A stretch of DNA of 64,000 nt from Rossellomorea marisflavi (lineage in GTDB: Bacteria > Bacillota > Bacilli > Bacillales > Bacillaceae_B), in the NCBI RefSeq assembly GCF_001274775.1, contig NZ_LGUE01000001.1:1210334-1274333 (forward strand), written 5' to 3'. The notes beneath the pieces were generated by a model. The model worked only from the letters and a program-made list of their open reading frames with translations, ran no database searches and was not told the DNA's origin. The position numbers were made by a program, and so were the translations under genes. Positions 43,984 to 54,500 of the stretch are shown here, piece after piece (the stretch's first letter is position 1; each line of letters begins with the position of its first letter).

Positions 43984-44253
43984 TTATCGACGTAAACCAA
44001 GTTTTGTGATTAACTCACGGTAGCGTTGTACATCTTTCTTACGTAGGTAAGATAGAAGATTACGACGGTGACCTACCATTTTAAGAAGACCGCGACGAGA
44101 GTGGTGGTCCTTCTTGTGAACGCGCAAGTGATCGTTCAGGTTGTTAATTTCTTCTGTTAGGACAGCAATTTGAACTTCTGGAGATCCAGTATCGTTCTCA
44201 TGTGTTTTGTACTCACTGATTAGTTCGTTTTTACGCTCTTTAGTGATAGCCAT
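43984..44253 (-). CDS. rpsO: 30S ribosomal protein S15
   Basis: An 89-residue S15 with the conserved [14 protein letters not shown] and [19 protein letters not shown] segments, which bind the 16S rRNA central domain. The ATG at 44,253 follows GGAGGTGA. A leader of about 130 bases may carry the usual S15 autoregulatory structure, but I could not define a fold. Confidence 0.98.
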   Translation of the reverse strand: MAITKERKNELISEYKTHENDTGSPEVQIAVLTEEINNLNDHLRVHKKDHHSRRGLLKMVGHRRNLLSYLRKKDVQRYRELITKLGLRR

Positions 44254-44386
44254 CCTTTTCACCTCCATTCATTTCTTTCAAATCCCCTGTTACCCAGCAG
44301 TCGTTGGTGAATCGATGTGCCAAGCAAAGGTTCATTTCATACACTTTTAAGAATACTACTATTCCAGTCAAAAATCAAGGGCAATC

Positions 44387-45331
44387 TCAAATTCCTTTGA
44401 AATATGCTATGGCTGATTCCTTATCTTTTTGGATTTGGGCGATCAGTTCTTCAATTCCATTGAACTTCTTCTCATCCCTGATCCACTTATGCCACTGAAG
44501 ATAAATTTCTTCCCCGTAAATGGAAGAGTCGAAATCGAACACGTGGGTTTCAATCGAAAGACTGTATTCATCGGGATTTTTGAACGTCGGTTTATACCCG
44601 ATGTTGCATACTCCGTCATACCACCGGCCTTTGATCTTCATCTTGACGGCATACACGCCCACCTTTGGTGTAAGATAGTCATCGGCCAGGTCGATATTTG
44701 CCGTGGGGAACCCGATCTTCCGTCCCCTCTTCTCCCCGTGGACGACCATTCCCCTCATCGTATAGGGCCTTCCAAGGAGTTTATTCACTTCAGCGATGGC
44801 TCCTTCATCAAGAGAATGGCGGATCAAGGTCGAACTTACCTTCGTATCGGATTCAGTCAGCTTATTCACTACCGTAGAACCGAAATGATCCCGGGAATGG
44901 AATGGCAGGCTGTCCATCGATCCCTTGCCGAGGCGGCCGTATGAATAATCGAATCCGGCCACTACGTGGATGGCATTCATCCCGATCAGATACAGGTCCA
45001 CGAATTCCTGCGGGGTGAGATCGGCGAACTCAGATGTAAACCGGACGACAAACAGATAATCCACGCCCAATCCCTCGATCTGTTCAATCTTGTCTTCCAT
45101 CGGAGTAATGTATTTTATGTGCTTCCGTTTATGTCCAAGGACGACGGAGGGATGGGGATCGAACGTCATGACTGCACTTGAGGCCCCAAGCTCCCCTGCT
45201 TTCTCGACGGCCGTGGTGATGACCTGTCGATGCCCCCGGTGAACCCCATCGAAATAACCGAGTGCCACTACGAGCGGCGGAAGGTCCAGTCCATCGAACG
45301 ATGGGGGATGATGTAGCGTTATCACTTTCAC
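44387..45331 (-). CDS. ribF: Bifunctional riboflavin kinase/FAD synthetase
   Basis: A 314-residue enzyme. The N-terminal FAD synthetase (nucleotidyltransferase) has GYFDGVHRGHRQ (about 26-37) and SSTLIR near 164. The C-terminal flavokinase has GRKIGFPTANI (about 200). It turns riboflavin into FMN and FAD. The GTG at 45,331 follows AAAGGTGA. No FMN riboswitch is visible upstream; it is 18 bases from truB and so co-transcribed. Confidence 0.96.
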   Translation of the reverse strand: MKVITLHHPPSFDGLDLPPLVVALGYFDGVHRGHRQVITTAVEKAGELGASSAVMTFDPHPSVVLGHKRKHIKYITPMEDKIEQIEGLGVDYLFVVRFTSEFADLTPQEFVDLYLIGMNAIHVVAGFDYSYGRLGKGSMDSLPFHSRDHFGSTVVNKLTESDTKVSSTLIRHSLDEGAIAEVNKLLGRPYTMRGMVVHGEKRGRKIGFPTANIDLADDYLTPKVGVYAVKMKIKGRWYDGVCNIGYKPTFKNPDEYSLSIETHVFDFDSSIYGEEIYLQWHKWIRDEKKFNGIEELIAQIQKDKESAIAYFKGI

Positions 45332-45349
45332 AGCAGTTCACCTTTTTCA

Positions 45350-46258
45350 TTAGTCATTGAACAGGACTTTGACAGGCTTGATGATCCCACCCTTTGACGG
45401 ATGACGTTGATAGATGGCGATCGCCTTTCCTTCATGCACCATCATCACCTGTTCCTCTTGCGGCCATTCAGCCGGTTCTTCCAAGCGTGCCCCGTTCTTT
45501 ACTTTCAATGCTAATGTATCATTTATCACCCATTTCGGCAAATGAGAAAGCCCGTATTCGAGAGGGATCAACAGCTCTTCCGGTTGCCTTGTTTTGAGTG
45601 CTTCTTCTACCTGGGCTAGACTCAGGCAGTCCTCTTTGACGAAGGATGCCGATCTTGTACGGGTAAGGGATGACATATGTGATGGATAGCCAAGCCGCTG
45701 CCCGATTTCGACGGCAAGCGTGCGTACATAGGTGCCTTTTGAACACCCTACCTTGAACGTGAACGATGGATGTTCTCCTTCGAGGGTTTCCCATTCTCCG
45801 ATAATCTCGAAGTGGTGGATCGTCACTTCACGTGATGGTCTATCCACTTCGATCCCCTGCCTGGCATACTCGTAGAGACGCTTGCCGTTCACCTTGATCG
45901 CCGAGAACATGGGAGGCGTCTGTCGGATGACCCCGGTCATGGCGCCAAGGACCTCTTCCACTTCCCTTCGGGTGATGCTCCCTTCCACCGGGGCTTCCTC
46001 CACCTTTTCACCCGTCGCATCCTCGGTTGTCGTAGAGAAGCCAAGGGTCACTTCTCCTACATATTCCTTGCCGGAATCCGTGATATATTCTGCAACCTTG
46101 GTCGCCCTTCCGATGCAGATGGGGAGGACGCCTTCAACTTCGGGATCGAGCGTACCTGTATGCCCCACCTTTTTAGTGCGCAAGAGCTTCCTTAGCTTGA
46201 ACACGCAATCATGCGACGTCATCCCCCGTTCCTTCCATAGAGGCAAGATGCCATTCAT
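45350..46258 (-). CDS. truB: tRNA pseudouridine(55) synthase
   Basis: A 302-residue TruB with the catalytic aspartate in HTGTLDPEVEGVLP (about residue 39) and the C-terminal PUA-like region. It modifies U55 in the T-loop of tRNAs. The ATG at 46,258 follows GAAGGA. A hairpin lies in the gap to rbfA. Confidence 0.97.
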   Translation of the reverse strand: MNGILPLWKERGMTSHDCVFKLRKLLRTKKVGHTGTLDPEVEGVLPICIGRATKVAEYITDSGKEYVGEVTLGFSTTTEDATGEKVEEAPVEGSITRREVEEVLGAMTGVIRQTPPMFSAIKVNGKRLYEYARQGIEVDRPSREVTIHHFEIIGEWETLEGEHPSFTFKVGCSKGTYVRTLAVEIGQRLGYPSHMSSLTRTRSASFVKEDCLSLAQVEEALKTRQPEELLIPLEYGLSHLPKWVINDTLALKVKNGARLEEPAEWPQEEQVMMVHEGKAIAIYQRHPSKGGIIKPVKVLFND

Positions 46259-46284
46259 GTTCCTTCACTCCTTCATAGGGAAAA

Positions 46285-46317
46285 TGAAAGGGCTGATCCG
46301 ATTTGGATCAGCCCCAT
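46285..46317 (-). terminator. Intra-operon hairpin between rbfA and truB
   Basis: GGGCTGATCC and GGATCAGCCC with a 5-base loop, then TTTCATTTTCCC on the minus strand. The tail is poor in T, so it is probably a partial terminator or RNA-stabilising structure. Confidence 0.5.
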
Positions 46318-46320
46318 GCA

Positions 46321-46689
46321 TTACTTATCGGTATTCGTTGAATCTCCTGGTTCGTCTTGAACACTTTTCAACAGGGATTCGATATGATTGCCGTAGTCGA
46401 TCGATTCGTCGAACTCAAAAATGATCTCTGGCGTCTTGCGGAGCCGGATCCTTTGTCCCACTTCGGAACGGATGAAGCCTTTCGCTTTGGCAAGACCTTT
46501 CAAGGTATCTTCCCTTTGAGCTTCACCACCAAGGACGGTAATATACACTTTGGCCTGCTGAAGGTCCCCGGTTACTTGAACATCCGTGACCGTCACAAAC
46601 CCGATGCGCGGATCTTTGATCTTGCGCCCGATGATATCACCCAGCTCTTTTTTCATTTGTTCGCCAACTCGATTAGCACGATGGCTCAT
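46321..46689 (-). CDS. rbfA: Ribosome-binding factor A
   Basis: A 122-residue KH-fold 30S maturation factor ([16 protein letters not shown] at the start, [13 protein letters not shown] near residue 25). The ATG at 46,689 is preceded by GGTGA. It is in the nusA-infB operon between ylxP and truB. Confidence 0.97.
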   Translation of the reverse strand: MSHRANRVGEQMKKELGDIIGRKIKDPRIGFVTVTDVQVTGDLQQAKVYITVLGGEAQREDTLKGLAKAKGFIRSEVGQRIRLRKTPEIIFEFDESIDYGNHIESLLKSVQDEPGDSTNTDK

Positions 46690-46729
46690 ACTATCACCTC
46701 AAAAAACGGATTATGATGAATCACTGGTG

Positions 46730-47008
46730 CTACAATGATTCGATTGTTGTACGCAGCCTCTCCCACTCAGGGAAGGAATCGACAAAGGCAAGCGCCCTGT
46801 CCACTTCCTTTTGACTGGCCGCTTTCGTGGAGGCCACAGAGACGATGGCAAGGGACGTCCTCTGCCATGCATCCTGATGCCCCACTTCAGCAACAGAGAC
46901 ATTATACTTTTGCTTGAGCCTGGTCATGATCCGCTGCAGGACCGCCCGTTTTTCCTTAAGCGATCCTGATTGATGGATCATGCATTCGAATTCGGCGCAG
47001 GTGATCAT
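46730..47008 (-). CDS. ylxP: DUF503 protein YlxP
   Basis: A 92-residue DUF503 protein ([29 protein letters not shown] near residue 15). Its role is uncertain, though its place between infB and rbfA suggests a part in ribosome assembly. The ATG at 47,008 overlaps the infB stop by 4 bases. Confidence 0.92.
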   Translation of the reverse strand: MITCAEFECMIHQSGSLKEKRAVLQRIMTRLKQKYNVSVAEVGHQDAWQRTSLAIVSVASTKAASQKEVDRALAFVDSFPEWERLRTTIESL

Positions 47009-49155
47009 GAACGGGAGATTTCCTCCATGACGAAGGCTTCGATGACGTCGCCTTCTTTTACATCATTGAAGTTTTTGATGGTAATCCCACACTCATATCC
47101 ACGAGCTACTTCCTTCGCATCATCTTTGAAACGCTTGAGTGCATCAAGCTCCCCTTCGAAGATGACAATTCCATCACGGATCAGGCGCACGCCGCTATCA
47201 CGGGAAATTTTCCCTTCTGTTACATAGCTTCCTGCAATTGTACCCACTTTGGATACTTTGAAGGTTTGACGTACTTCTGCCTGACCGATGATTTTCTCTT
47301 CAAATTCAGGATCAAGCATCCCTTTCATGGCTGCTTCGATCTCTTCCATCACTTTGTAGATGATGCGGTGAAGACGAATTTCAACACCCTCTGCTTCAGC
47401 CGTACGTTTAGCATTCACATCCGGACGGACGTTGAATCCGATCACGATGGCGTTGGAAGCCGAAGCAAGTGTGATATCAGACTCATTGATGGCTCCTACA
47501 CCGGTATGGATGATGCGGATATTGACACCTTCCACCTCGATTTTAAGTAGGGATGCAGCAAGTGCTTCAACAGAACCTTGAACATCTGCTTTAAGAACAA
47601 GGTTCAGGTCTTTCATTTCCCCTTGTTTCATTTGTTCAAACAGAGTTTCCAAGCTGACTTTGGATTTTTCGCCGCGCTGTGCCTGAAGGGCCTGTGTAGC
47701 ACGTGCCTCACCAACAGAACGGGCCGTCTTTTCGTCTTCGAATACGACGAAGCGGTCTCCTGCTTGAGGTACATCGTTCAGACCAGTGATTTCAACAGGC
47801 GCAGATGGACCGGCATCCTTCACACGGCGTCCAAGATCATTGACCATGGCACGAACGCGGCCATACGTGTTACCTACTACGATAGGGTCCCCGACTTTGA
47901 GCGTTCCATTCTGTACGAGGAGTGTCGCGACGGAGCCACGTCCTTTATCCAGCTGTGCTTCGATGACAGTACCCAGTGCAAGACGTTTTGGATTCGCTTT
48001 TAGCTCCTCCACCTCAGTCACAAGGATGATCATTTCAAGAAGGTTGTCGATCCCTTCTCCAGACAGGGCGGATAACGGAACGAAGATCGTATCCCCACCC
48101 CACGCTTCCGGAACCAGTTCATACTCTGTAAGTTCCTGCATGACACGGTCAGGATTGGCTGCTTCTTTATCCATTTTGTTCACTGCGATGATAATAGGAA
48201 CTTCAGCGGCTTTCGCATGGTTGATCGCTTCGACCGTCTGTGGCATTACACCGTCATCTGCAGCTACTACGATGATCGCGATATCGGTCACTTTCGCACC
48301 ACGTGCACGCATTGTAGTGAAGGCTGCGTGTCCAGGGGTATCAAGGAAAGTGATTTTCTTGCCTTCCACTTCCACTTGATAAGCACCGATATGCTGGGTG
48401 ATTCCTCCTGCTTCTCCTGCCGTCACTTTCGTATTACGGATGGAGTCAAGGAGTGTCGTTTTCCCGTGGTCAACGTGTCCCATGATGGTCACGACCGAAG
48501 GACGTTCCTGTACCTGCTCTGCATCATCTTCTGTGAAGTAGACTTCAAGATCTGTTGCATCGATCCTGATTTCCTCTTCTACTTCCACTCCGTACTCACC
48601 GGCGATCAATTCGATGGAATCTTTGTCAAGCTCCTGATTGATCGTAGCCATGACGCCGAGCATGAAGAGTTTTTTGATGATTTCAGAAGGCTCTTTATAG
48701 AGCTTTTTCGCAAGTTCTGCTACCGTCAGGGAATCAGTGAAGGTGATTTTGGCAGGAAGCTCTTTTTTCTTCACAGGCTGTTGCTGTGGAGCAGGCTTCG
48801 TGTTGCGATTCTGTTTATTTCGGTTGTTATTATTCTTGTTATTGCGGTTAAAGTTGTTCGGACCTTTTTTATTGTTGTTGTTGCCGCGATTCTGTGGTCC
48901 TTTGTTGTTTTTCTGAGCCGCCGGAGCAGGCTTCTTGCTGTCACCTTGGCCAGACTGTGCTGCAGGTTTTTGTTCTTTGCTGCCTGCTGCAGGCTTTTTG
49001 CCTTCGTATGTTTTATCCAATTTTTTGATTGTACCGTCTTCTAAAGTTGCCATATGATTTGATACCTCAATATTCAATTCCTTTAATTTGTCGATCACGT
49101 TTTTACTTGAAACATTATGTTTTTTCGCATATTCATATACACGGATCTTGCTCAT
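47005..49155 (-). CDS. infB: Translation initiation factor IF-2
   Basis: A 716-residue GTPase. A small N-terminal domain ([20 protein letters not shown]) is followed by a linker, about residues 55-130, that is strikingly rich in Asn, Lys, Arg and Gln. Then come a second IF2N domain, the G domain with [12 protein letters not shown] (about residue 225) and the C-terminal domains that bind initiator tRNA. The frame opens at 49,242; the ATG at 49,155 follows GGGGGTGA. Coupled to ylxP downstream. Confidence 0.97.
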   Translation of the reverse strand: MSKIRVYEYAKKHNVSSKNVIDKLKELNIEVSNHMATLEDGTIKKLDKTYEGKKPAAGSKEQKPAAQSGQGDSKKPAPAAQKNNKGPQNRGNNNNKKGPNNFNRNNKNNNNRNKQNRNTKPAPQQQPVKKKELPAKITFTDSLTVAELAKKLYKEPSEIIKKLFMLGVMATINQELDKDSIELIAGEYGVEVEEEIRIDATDLEVYFTEDDAEQVQERPSVVTIMGHVDHGKTTLLDSIRNTKVTAGEAGGITQHIGAYQVEVEGKKITFLDTPGHAAFTTMRARGAKVTDIAIIVVAADDGVMPQTVEAINHAKAAEVPIIIAVNKMDKEAANPDRVMQELTEYELVPEAWGGDTIFVPLSALSGEGIDNLLEMIILVTEVEELKANPKRLALGTVIEAQLDKGRGSVATLLVQNGTLKVGDPIVVGNTYGRVRAMVNDLGRRVKDAGPSAPVEITGLNDVPQAGDRFVVFEDEKTARSVGEARATQALQAQRGEKSKVSLETLFEQMKQGEMKDLNLVLKADVQGSVEALAASLLKIEVEGVNIRIIHTGVGAINESDITLASASNAIVIGFNVRPDVNAKRTAEAEGVEIRLHRIIYKVMEEIEAAMKGMLDPEFEEKIIGQAEVRQTFKVSKVGTIAGSYVTEGKISRDSGVRLIRDGIVIFEGELDALKRFKDDAKEVARGYECGITIKNFNDVKEGDVIEAFVMEEISRS

Positions 49156-49159
49156 ATGT

Positions 49160-49477
49160 TCACCCCCACTGAGATTCATCGAGCATTTCGGAAAGCTTGC
49201 CGGCAAACCCCGCTTCCATGACGGCGACGACCACCCTTTCATCCTTCCCTATGGCCTGGCCAAGAAGGGATCGATCCGGGACGAACCGGACCGGGACCTT
49301 ATAATAGGTGCATTTATCCGTCACTTTCTTACGGGTGTTCTCGGAAGCATCCCGGGCCAGGATCACAAGCTTCGTCCGACCCCTGCGGACTTCCCTGATC
49401 ACCAGTTCTTCACCGGATACGGTCTTACGTGCCCGATTGGCCAATCCTAAAAGGGACATCCAACGATTCTGTTCCAT
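49160..49477 (-). CDS. ylxQ: YlxQ, L7Ae-family RNA-binding protein
   Basis: A 105-residue ribosomal L7Ae/L30e-fold protein ([16 protein letters not shown] near residue 9, [16 protein letters not shown] near residue 36), probably binding kink-turn RNA. It lies between rnpM and infB, 10 bases after rnpM and 4 bases before the infB start. Confidence 0.93.
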   Translation of the reverse strand: MEQNRWMSLLGLANRARKTVSGEELVIREVRRGRTKLVILARDASENTRKKVTDKCTYYKVPVRFVPDRSLLGQAIGKDERVVVAVMEAGFAGKLSEMLDESQWG

Positions 49478-49487
49478 ACGCTAAATG

Positions 49488-49757
49488 TTACTCCTTTTCT
49501 ACAAGACGTATCAACTCATCATACAATGAATCATCTATCTTCGCTTGAAGTTGATTGGCTAACGTATTCTTCTTTTTTGCTTGCAAAATGATGTCCCGAT
49601 CTTTAGAAAGATAGGCGCCGCGCCCGGACTTCTTACCGGTCGGGTCCACGGACACTTCCCCCTCTTTCGATCGGACGATTCGTATCATGTCTTTCTTCGG
49701 TTTCATTTCACCGGTCGCTACGCATTTGCGGAGCGGGATCTTTTTATTGGTACTCAT
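49488..49757 (-). CDS. rnpM: YlxR, RNase P modulator RnpM
   Basis: An 89-residue basic RNA-binding protein with the YlxR signature RKCVATGEMKPKKDMIRIVR and GRGAYL. It has been linked to modulation of RNase P. The ATG at 49,757 lies 11 bases after the nusA stop region; part of the rimP-nusA-rnpM-ylxQ-infB operon. Confidence 0.94.
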   Translation of the reverse strand: MSTNKKIPLRKCVATGEMKPKKDMIRIVRSKEGEVSVDPTGKKSGRGAYLSKDRDIILQAKKKNTLANQLQAKIDDSLYDELIRLVEKE

Positions 49758-49768
49758 GTGTCCACCTC

Positions 49769-50899
49769 TTAATCTTGATCGTTGAAATCAATATTCAAAG
49801 GCTCATCCGCGTCGTACTCTTCTTCTTCTGGGAGGAAGGACTCCTCGCGGGGATAGAGACCAAGTTCCCTGGCATCTGTTTCACTTTTGATATCAATTTT
49901 CCAGTTTGTGAGCTTGGCGGCAAGACGGGCATTTTGACCGCGCTTCCCGATGGCGAGGGAAAGCTGGTAATCCGGCACGATGACGCGCGTGGACTTCTCT
50001 TCCTCATTCACCTGTACATCAAGCACCTTGGAAGGGCTCAATGCGTTCGCAACGAATGTGACAGGATCTTCGGACCATTGCACGATATCGATCTTTTCCC
50101 CTTTGAGTTCGTTGACGATTGCCTGAACCCTGGCACCCTTGGTTCCGACACAGGCACCGACGGGATCGATTTCACCATTATCTGCGTGAACGGAGATCTT
50201 GGAGCGATCCCCGGCTTCGCGTGCAACAGATTTGATTTCGACCGTACCGTCGAAGATTTCAGGAACTTCGATTTCGAAGAGGCGCTTCAACAGGCCTGGA
50301 TGAGTACGGGAAACAAAGATCTGAGGTCCCTTGGTCGTCTTCTCGACTTTGGTGATGAAGACCTTGATGCGGTCATGGGGCTTGTAAGTCTCATTCGGCA
50401 TCTGTTCGCTTACAGGAAGCAGTGCTTCGATTTTACCAAGAGCCACATAGATGAAGCGGTTATCCTGACGCTGGACGATGCCTGTCATGATATCCTCTTC
50501 ACGATCTACGAACTCAGAGTAGATGATGCCGCGTTCCGCCTCGCGTACACGCTGTGTGACGACCTGCTTGGCCGTCTGGGCTGCGATCCGTCCGAAGTCC
50601 TTCGGAGTGACCTCAAGCTCCACCACATCCCCTACTTCATAGCTTGGATTGATGTCTGTTGCATCCGGCACGGAAATCTCAAGACGGGAATCGAATACTT
50701 CATCCACGACTTCCTTGCGGGCGAAGACCCTCATGGTACCTGTGTCCAGGTTCAAGTCCACCCTTACATTCTGTGCCTGATTGAAATTCCGTTTATAGGC
50801 CGATACAAGAGCGGCTTCGATCGCTTCGATGATCACATCTCTCGCAATGCCTTTTTCTTTCTCTAATACAGTTAGAGCATCTAATAACTGCGTGCTCAT
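49769..50899 (-). CDS. nusA: Transcription termination/antitermination factor NusA
   Basis: A 376-residue NusA with the RNA polymerase-binding N-terminal domain, an S1 domain (about 135-200) and two KH domains (GACVGTKGARVQAIVNEL about 250, LAIGKRGQNARLA about 318). It lacks the acidic repeats found in proteobacteria. It controls pausing and termination. The ATG is at 50,899; it lies 36 bases after rimP. Confidence 0.97.
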   Translation of the reverse strand: MSTQLLDALTVLEKEKGIARDVIIEAIEAALVSAYKRNFNQAQNVRVDLNLDTGTMRVFARKEVVDEVFDSRLEISVPDATDINPSYEVGDVVELEVTPKDFGRIAAQTAKQVVTQRVREAERGIIYSEFVDREEDIMTGIVQRQDNRFIYVALGKIEALLPVSEQMPNETYKPHDRIKVFITKVEKTTKGPQIFVSRTHPGLLKRLFEIEVPEIFDGTVEIKSVAREAGDRSKISVHADNGEIDPVGACVGTKGARVQAIVNELKGEKIDIVQWSEDPVTFVANALSPSKVLDVQVNEEEKSTRVIVPDYQLSLAIGKRGQNARLAAKLTNWKIDIKSETDARELGLYPREESFLPEEEEYDADEPLNIDFNDQD

Positions 50900-50935
50900 G
50901 ACGGTTTTATCCCCCTTTATTTTGCGGTTGTTCGG

Positions 50936-51406
50936 TTAGGAAAAGGTTACGGCAAGCCTTGCAGCCGCGACTTTATCCATCGGTATTTCAACCTTCTTTT
51001 TACGCGTTTTGATCGTCAGTTCAAGTTCTAGCTTCTCGGGCGTATATGATAACAGCAAACCTTCGAATGCTTTTTCTCCATCCATCGGTTCATATAGTTT
51101 CACGTATACATTCTTTCCGATGGACTTCTCAAAGTCCTTCTCTTTTTTGAGAGGGCGCTCTGCTCCCGGTGAGGAGACCTCCAGGAAATAATTGTGCTGG
51201 ATCGGGTCGAGCTCATCCAGCTTCTCGCTGAGGCGTTCGCTGACGATTCCGCATTCCTCGATATCAACACCGCTGTCCTTATCGATAAAAATGCGAAGGA
51301 ACCAGTTTGATCCCTCTTTCACGTACTCCATATCGATCAGTTCCAGAGAAAGGTCATCCAATATGGGTGTGACAAGTTCTTCTACAAGTGTTGTAATTTT
51401 ACTCAT
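50936..51406 (-). CDS. rimP: Ribosome maturation factor RimP
   Basis: A 156-residue 30S assembly factor ([22 protein letters not shown] near residue 20, [17 protein letters not shown] near residue 78). The ATG at 51,406 follows AGGAGG. First gene of the nusA-infB operon; the promoter lies in the gap of about 185 bases to polC but is not certain. Confidence 0.96.
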   Translation of the reverse strand: MSKITTLVEELVTPILDDLSLELIDMEYVKEGSNWFLRIFIDKDSGVDIEECGIVSERLSEKLDELDPIQHNYFLEVSSPGAERPLKKEKDFEKSIGKNVYVKLYEPMDGEKAFEGLLLSYTPEKLELELTIKTRKKKVEIPMDKVAAARLAVTFS

Positions 51407-51477
51407 ACTTACCTCCTGGTCTATATGAAAAATCTTGCACCAAGACTATAAAAGATAGAAAAAATCTCCAAGTAATA

Positions 51478-51509
51478 ACGAAAGAGTGGGGTGCGACCCC
51501 ACTCTTCGA
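51478..51509 (-). terminator. Hairpin after polC
   Basis: CGAAGAGTGGGGT and ACCCCACTCTTTCG around a 3-base loop form a strong stem. The tail TTATTACTTGG is poor in T, so termination may be partial. It lies about 85 bases past the polC stop. Confidence 0.6.
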
Positions 51510-51591
51510 CGTTAGAGCTATCCTTAGTATTTCCAATAAAAATATACCATAACCGATATTTTTATGCAAATAAAATTCCCTTACATCATGG

Positions 51592-54500
51592 TCAGAACAA
51601 GGACAGCTGGTTTTTCTCCGGCAGGGACTCCAGGCATCCGTGATTATCCAGATATTCGATGATGGTCTTGGATACCCGTCCCCTTTGCTGTAGATCCTCT
51701 TTGGAAAGGAATTCTCCATTTCCCCTCGCCTTTACGATATTGAGGGCGGCATTCGTCCCAAGACCCGGAATCGCATTGAATGGTGGGATGAGGGTATCGC
51801 CGTCGATGACGAATTCGGCGGCTTCCGAGCGGTATAGATCCACCTTCTGGAATTGGTAGCCCCTCTCACACATCTCAAGTGCAAGCTCAAGGACGGTGAG
51901 CGTGTTCTTTTCTTTTGGTGAGGCGTCCAGTCCTTTGGCATTGATCTCTTCGATCTTGGCCCTTACAGCTTGAGAGCCCCTCACCATGGCTTCGATGTCG
52001 AAGTCTTCAGCACGAACGGTGAAGTAGGCGGCATAATACAAAAGGGCATGGTGGACTTTAAAGTATGCAATCCTCACTGCCATCAGAACGTAGGCGGCAG
52101 CATGAGCTTTCGGGAACATGTACTTGATTTTCAGGCAGGAGTCGATATACCAATCCGGTACACCGTTATTCTTCATTTCATCCACCCATTCATCCTGAAG
52201 CCCTTTTCCTTTTCGGACGAACTCCATGATCTTGAATGCCAATGAGGGATCAAGACCCTGATAGATGAGGTAGACCATGATATCATCCCGGCATCCGATA
52301 ACCTCACTCAGATTGCATATTTTATTATGGATCAATTCCTGTGCATTCCCAAGCCATACATCGGTCCCGTGGGAAAGACCGGAGATCTGCACAAGTTCAG
52401 AGAATGTTGTCGGCTTCGTATCCTCAAGCATCTGCCGGACGAATCTTGTTCCGAACTCTGGAATCCCCAGGGTACCCGTTTTACACATGATCTGCTCTTC
52501 GGTGACTCCGAGGGACTCCGTGCCGCTGAATATCTTCATGACTTCCGGATCATCCGTCGGGATCGTCTTAGGATCGATTCCCGATAAGTCCTGGAGCATC
52601 CTGATCACCGTCGGATCATCGTGTCCAAGGATATCGAGCTTGAGGAGATTATCATGGATGGAATGGAAATCGAAGTGAGTGGTGCGCCACTCCGAATCAC
52701 TCGCATCCGCCGGGAACTGAATCGGTGAGAAATCATAGATATCCATATAATCCGGTACAACGATGATCCCCCCGGGATGCTGCCCGGTGGTCCGCTTCAC
52801 GCCTGTACACCCGCTGACGAGGCGATCGACCTCTGCGCCGCGGATCTGCAGGTTGTTGTCTCCTGCGTACCCTTTGACATATCCATAGGCTGTTTTCTCG
52901 GCTACTGTACCGATCGTCCCGGCACGATAGACGTTGTCTTCCCCGAACAGCACCTTCGTGTAATCATGGGCTTTCGGCTGGTATTCCCCCGAGAAGTTCA
53001 AATCGATATCGGGAACCTTGTCCCCCTTGAATCCTAGGAATGTTTCAAACGGGATATCGTGGCCGTCTTTTTTGAATGGAATCGCACAATCCGGACAGTC
53101 CTTATTCGGCAGATCGAATCCCGAACCAACGGAACCGTCATCGAAGAACTCCGACTTCTTGCAGGACGGGCACACGTAGTGCGGAGGAAGTGGATTCACT
53201 TCTGTGATCTCCGTCATGGTGGCGACGAATGATGAGCCGACGGATCCACGGGACCCAACAAGATATCCATCCTCCAGTGACTTCTTAACGAGTTTGGCAG
53301 AAATGAGATAGATGACGGCGAATCCATGGCCGATGATGCTCTTCAGCTCTTTTTCAAGACGCGCTTCGACGATTTCAGGAAGGTCTTCCCCATAAATGCT
53401 TTTGGCCATCTCATAGCTCATGCGACGCATTTCCTCATCTGCCCCTTCGATTTTAGGGGTGAAAAGGTCGTCTTTGATCGGTTTGATGGAGTCGATCATG
53501 TCGGCGATTTTGTTTGAGTTTTCGACCACGATCTCCTCGGCCTTGTCTTTTCCGAGGAAGGAGAAGGCATCCAGCATCTCATTCGTCGTACGGAAATGGA
53601 CATCGGGAAGTTCATGACGATTAAGCGGGTTCGCCCCACCTTGGGAACTCACGAGGATCTTCCGATAAATCTTGTCTGTTTCATTCAAATAATGCACGTT
53701 TCCTGTTGCCACAACGGGCTTATTGATCCGTTCTCCGAGATCGACGATATTCTTGATGATATCTTCCAGATTCTTCGTACTCTGCACGAGATCCAGTTCA
53801 ATCAGATGCTGATAGACTTCTTTCGGATGAACCTCAAGGTAATCATAGAATTCAGCTGTTTCGAGCACTTCCTCGATGCCTTTTTGCATCATGCCTTCGA
53901 ACACTTCCCCTTTATCGCAACCCGAACCAACCAGGATGCCGGCGCGATATTTTTGGAGCTGTGACCGTGGGATGCGGGGGACACGGAAGAAATAATGCAT
54001 GTGGGAAATCGATACGAGCTTGAACAGATTCTTCAGCCCTTCTTCCGTCTGGGCAAGCAGGGTACAGTGGTAAGGTCTTGAACGCTTATAGGCGTCCCCT
54101 TTCCCCATATAATCATTGAACTGGTTATGATTCATGATCCCCTTCTCCGATGCATCCTTCAGCATTTTGAGAAGGAGATATCCAGTGGCTTCCGCATCAT
54201 AGATCGCCCTGTGATGCTGGGTGAGCTCGACATCGAATTTCTTCGCCAGTGTATTCAAGCGGTGATTCTTGAATTGAGGATAAAGGAGCCTTGCCAGTTC
54301 CAGTGTATCGATGACCGGGTTTGACGCTTTGGGAAGGTCTGCTTTCTTGTATCCTGCATTCAGGAACCCCATATCGAACGATGCATTGTGGGCAACCAGG
54401 ATATCATCTTCCACCCATGCATGGAATTCCTTCAGCACATCGTTGATTTCAGGGGCATTCCTCACCATATCATCAGTGATGCCAGTCAATTCGATGGTTG

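Noticed and set aside
44254..44386. S15 autoregulatory leader before rpsO
   Set aside because: The leader length would allow it, but I could not define a pseudoknot or mimic of the 16S site by eye.
49775..50866. A 363-codon open frame antisense to nusA
   Set aside because: It mirrors nusA exactly, has no ribosome binding site or protein-like composition, and arises from codon bias on the opposite strand.
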